Assembly (NCBI RefSeq): GCF_018371055.1
Contig: NZ_JAGYZD010000091.1
Location: forward strand, 1 to 6,263
Direction: 5' to 3'
Source: Finegoldia magna
GTDB lineage: Bacteria > Bacillota > Clostridia > Tissierellales > Peptoniphilaceae
Length of the DNA stretch: 6,263 nt
Under the pieces are notes generated by a model. The model did no database searches. It was not told where the DNA came from and was given only the letters and a program-made list of their open reading frames with translations. A program made the translations under genes and the position numbers. This document shows, piece by piece, positions 5,929-6,263 of this stretch; positions within the stretch are counted from its first letter, which is position 1, and every line of letters starts with the position of its first letter.

Positions 5929-6263
5929 ATGAAAAAAAGAGCTGTTATTGTCTTTTTTATTTCGCTGGCACTATTTTTGGGAGTGTATTTCGGTGCTGGT
6001 AAATTTTTGGGAAGCTTAAAAACAACTGGCTCTGATATTAAAGGCGATGAATTAGGAAAAAACAATGTAATTGAACAAAATATACCGGATGAATTTTTAT
6101 TTGTGCTTTTAGGAATTGATAAGGAAGTAAGCACAACTGATCATCAAAGATCTGATACTATAATGGTTTGTAAAGTCAACTTTAATTCTGGTAATGTGGA
6201 CATACTGTCTGTGCCAAGAGATACTCAAATTAGATTGAATGGAAATATTCACAAAGTAAATGC
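5929..6263 (+). CDS. LytR-CpsA-Psr (LCP) family cell-wall ligase, 5' part
   Basis: Partial gene running off the right edge; 111 codons are visible. LCP enzymes are membrane-anchored phosphotransferases that move undecaprenyl-linked polymers, such as teichoic acids or capsular glycans, onto peptidoglycan outside the cell. A short basic start (MKKR) and one hydrophobic segment (about 5-24) give the usual signal-anchor topology with the catalytic domain outside. The start of the LCP domain is clear: LLGID (60-64), RSDTIM (74-79) with the conserved Arg/Asp pair, SVPRDT (94-99), and HKVN (108-111) at the window edge. The ATG at 5929 has GGAGG (5919-5923) five bases upstream. It has its own promoter and hairpin leader, so it is probably a separate unit from the large gene. 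Which polymer it attaches, and whether the gene is intact, cannot be judged here. Confidence 0.88.
   Translation, partial: MKKRAVIVFFISLALFLGVYFGAGKFLGSLKTTGSDIKGDELGKNNVIEQNIPDEFLFVLLGIDKEVSTTDHQRSDTIMVCKVNFNSGNVDILSVPRDTQIRLNGNIHKVN

Noticed and set aside
5856..6134. Minus-strand open frame of 92 codons
   Set aside because: It is antisense to the LCP gene and its promoter and leader, with no domain; the + strand reading has clear LCP motifs.

Overview
The window is a compact, AT-rich stretch with A/T-ending codons, strong GGAGG-type ribosome binding sites, sigma-A-like promoters and an oxygen-sensitive iron-sulfur protein. This points to a low-GC anaerobic Firmicute. The gene set would suit a Peptoniphilaceae/Tissierellia member such as Finegoldia, Parvimonas or Anaerococcus, but that is a guess from memory and the window cannot settle it. 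All four genes are on the + strand. There are no tRNA or rRNA genes, CRISPR arrays, insertion sequences or phage genes.

Layout. Bases 1-200 hold the likely terminator of an unseen upstream gene and one strong and one weaker candidate promoter. Bases 201-1527 are a two-gene overlapping unit: tadA (tRNA adenosine-34 deaminase) and a TIGR01212-family radical SAM protein that starts at GTG inside the tadA 3' end. The radical SAM protein resembles the YtqA/YhcC family, part of which (MnmL) acts on wobble uridine 34 of tRNA. The pair may therefore be a wobble-base modification unit.

Bases 1528-1599 are a short intergenic region with a good promoter (TTGAAG, 17 bp, TATACT). A perfect 17-bp palindrome lies over its -10 box and start point and looks like an operator. 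It drives a very large gene (1600-5805, 1401 aa) that joins two tandem ATPase/activator domains of the 2-hydroxyacyl-CoA dehydratase activator type to a dehydratase/reductase-like half (DUF2229, COG3580/COG3581-like). Each ATPase half carries the cysteine pair, 39 residues apart, that in the HgdC homodimer holds the shared [4Fe-4S] cluster. The protein thus looks like a single-chain version of a normally multi-subunit, ATP-driven low-potential electron-transfer machine. Its substrate is unknown, and no CoA-transferase, CoA-ligase or separate dehydratase subunit gene is visible nearby.

Bases 5806-5928 hold a weak AT-only stem, an extended -10 promoter sharing the 11-mer TTTGATATAAT with the tadA promoter, and a well-formed hairpin in the untranslated leader. 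From 5929 to the window edge is the 5' part of a LytR-CpsA-Psr (LCP) cell-wall ligase gene.

The most interesting items are the giant fused activator/reductase and the operator-like palindrome controlling it.
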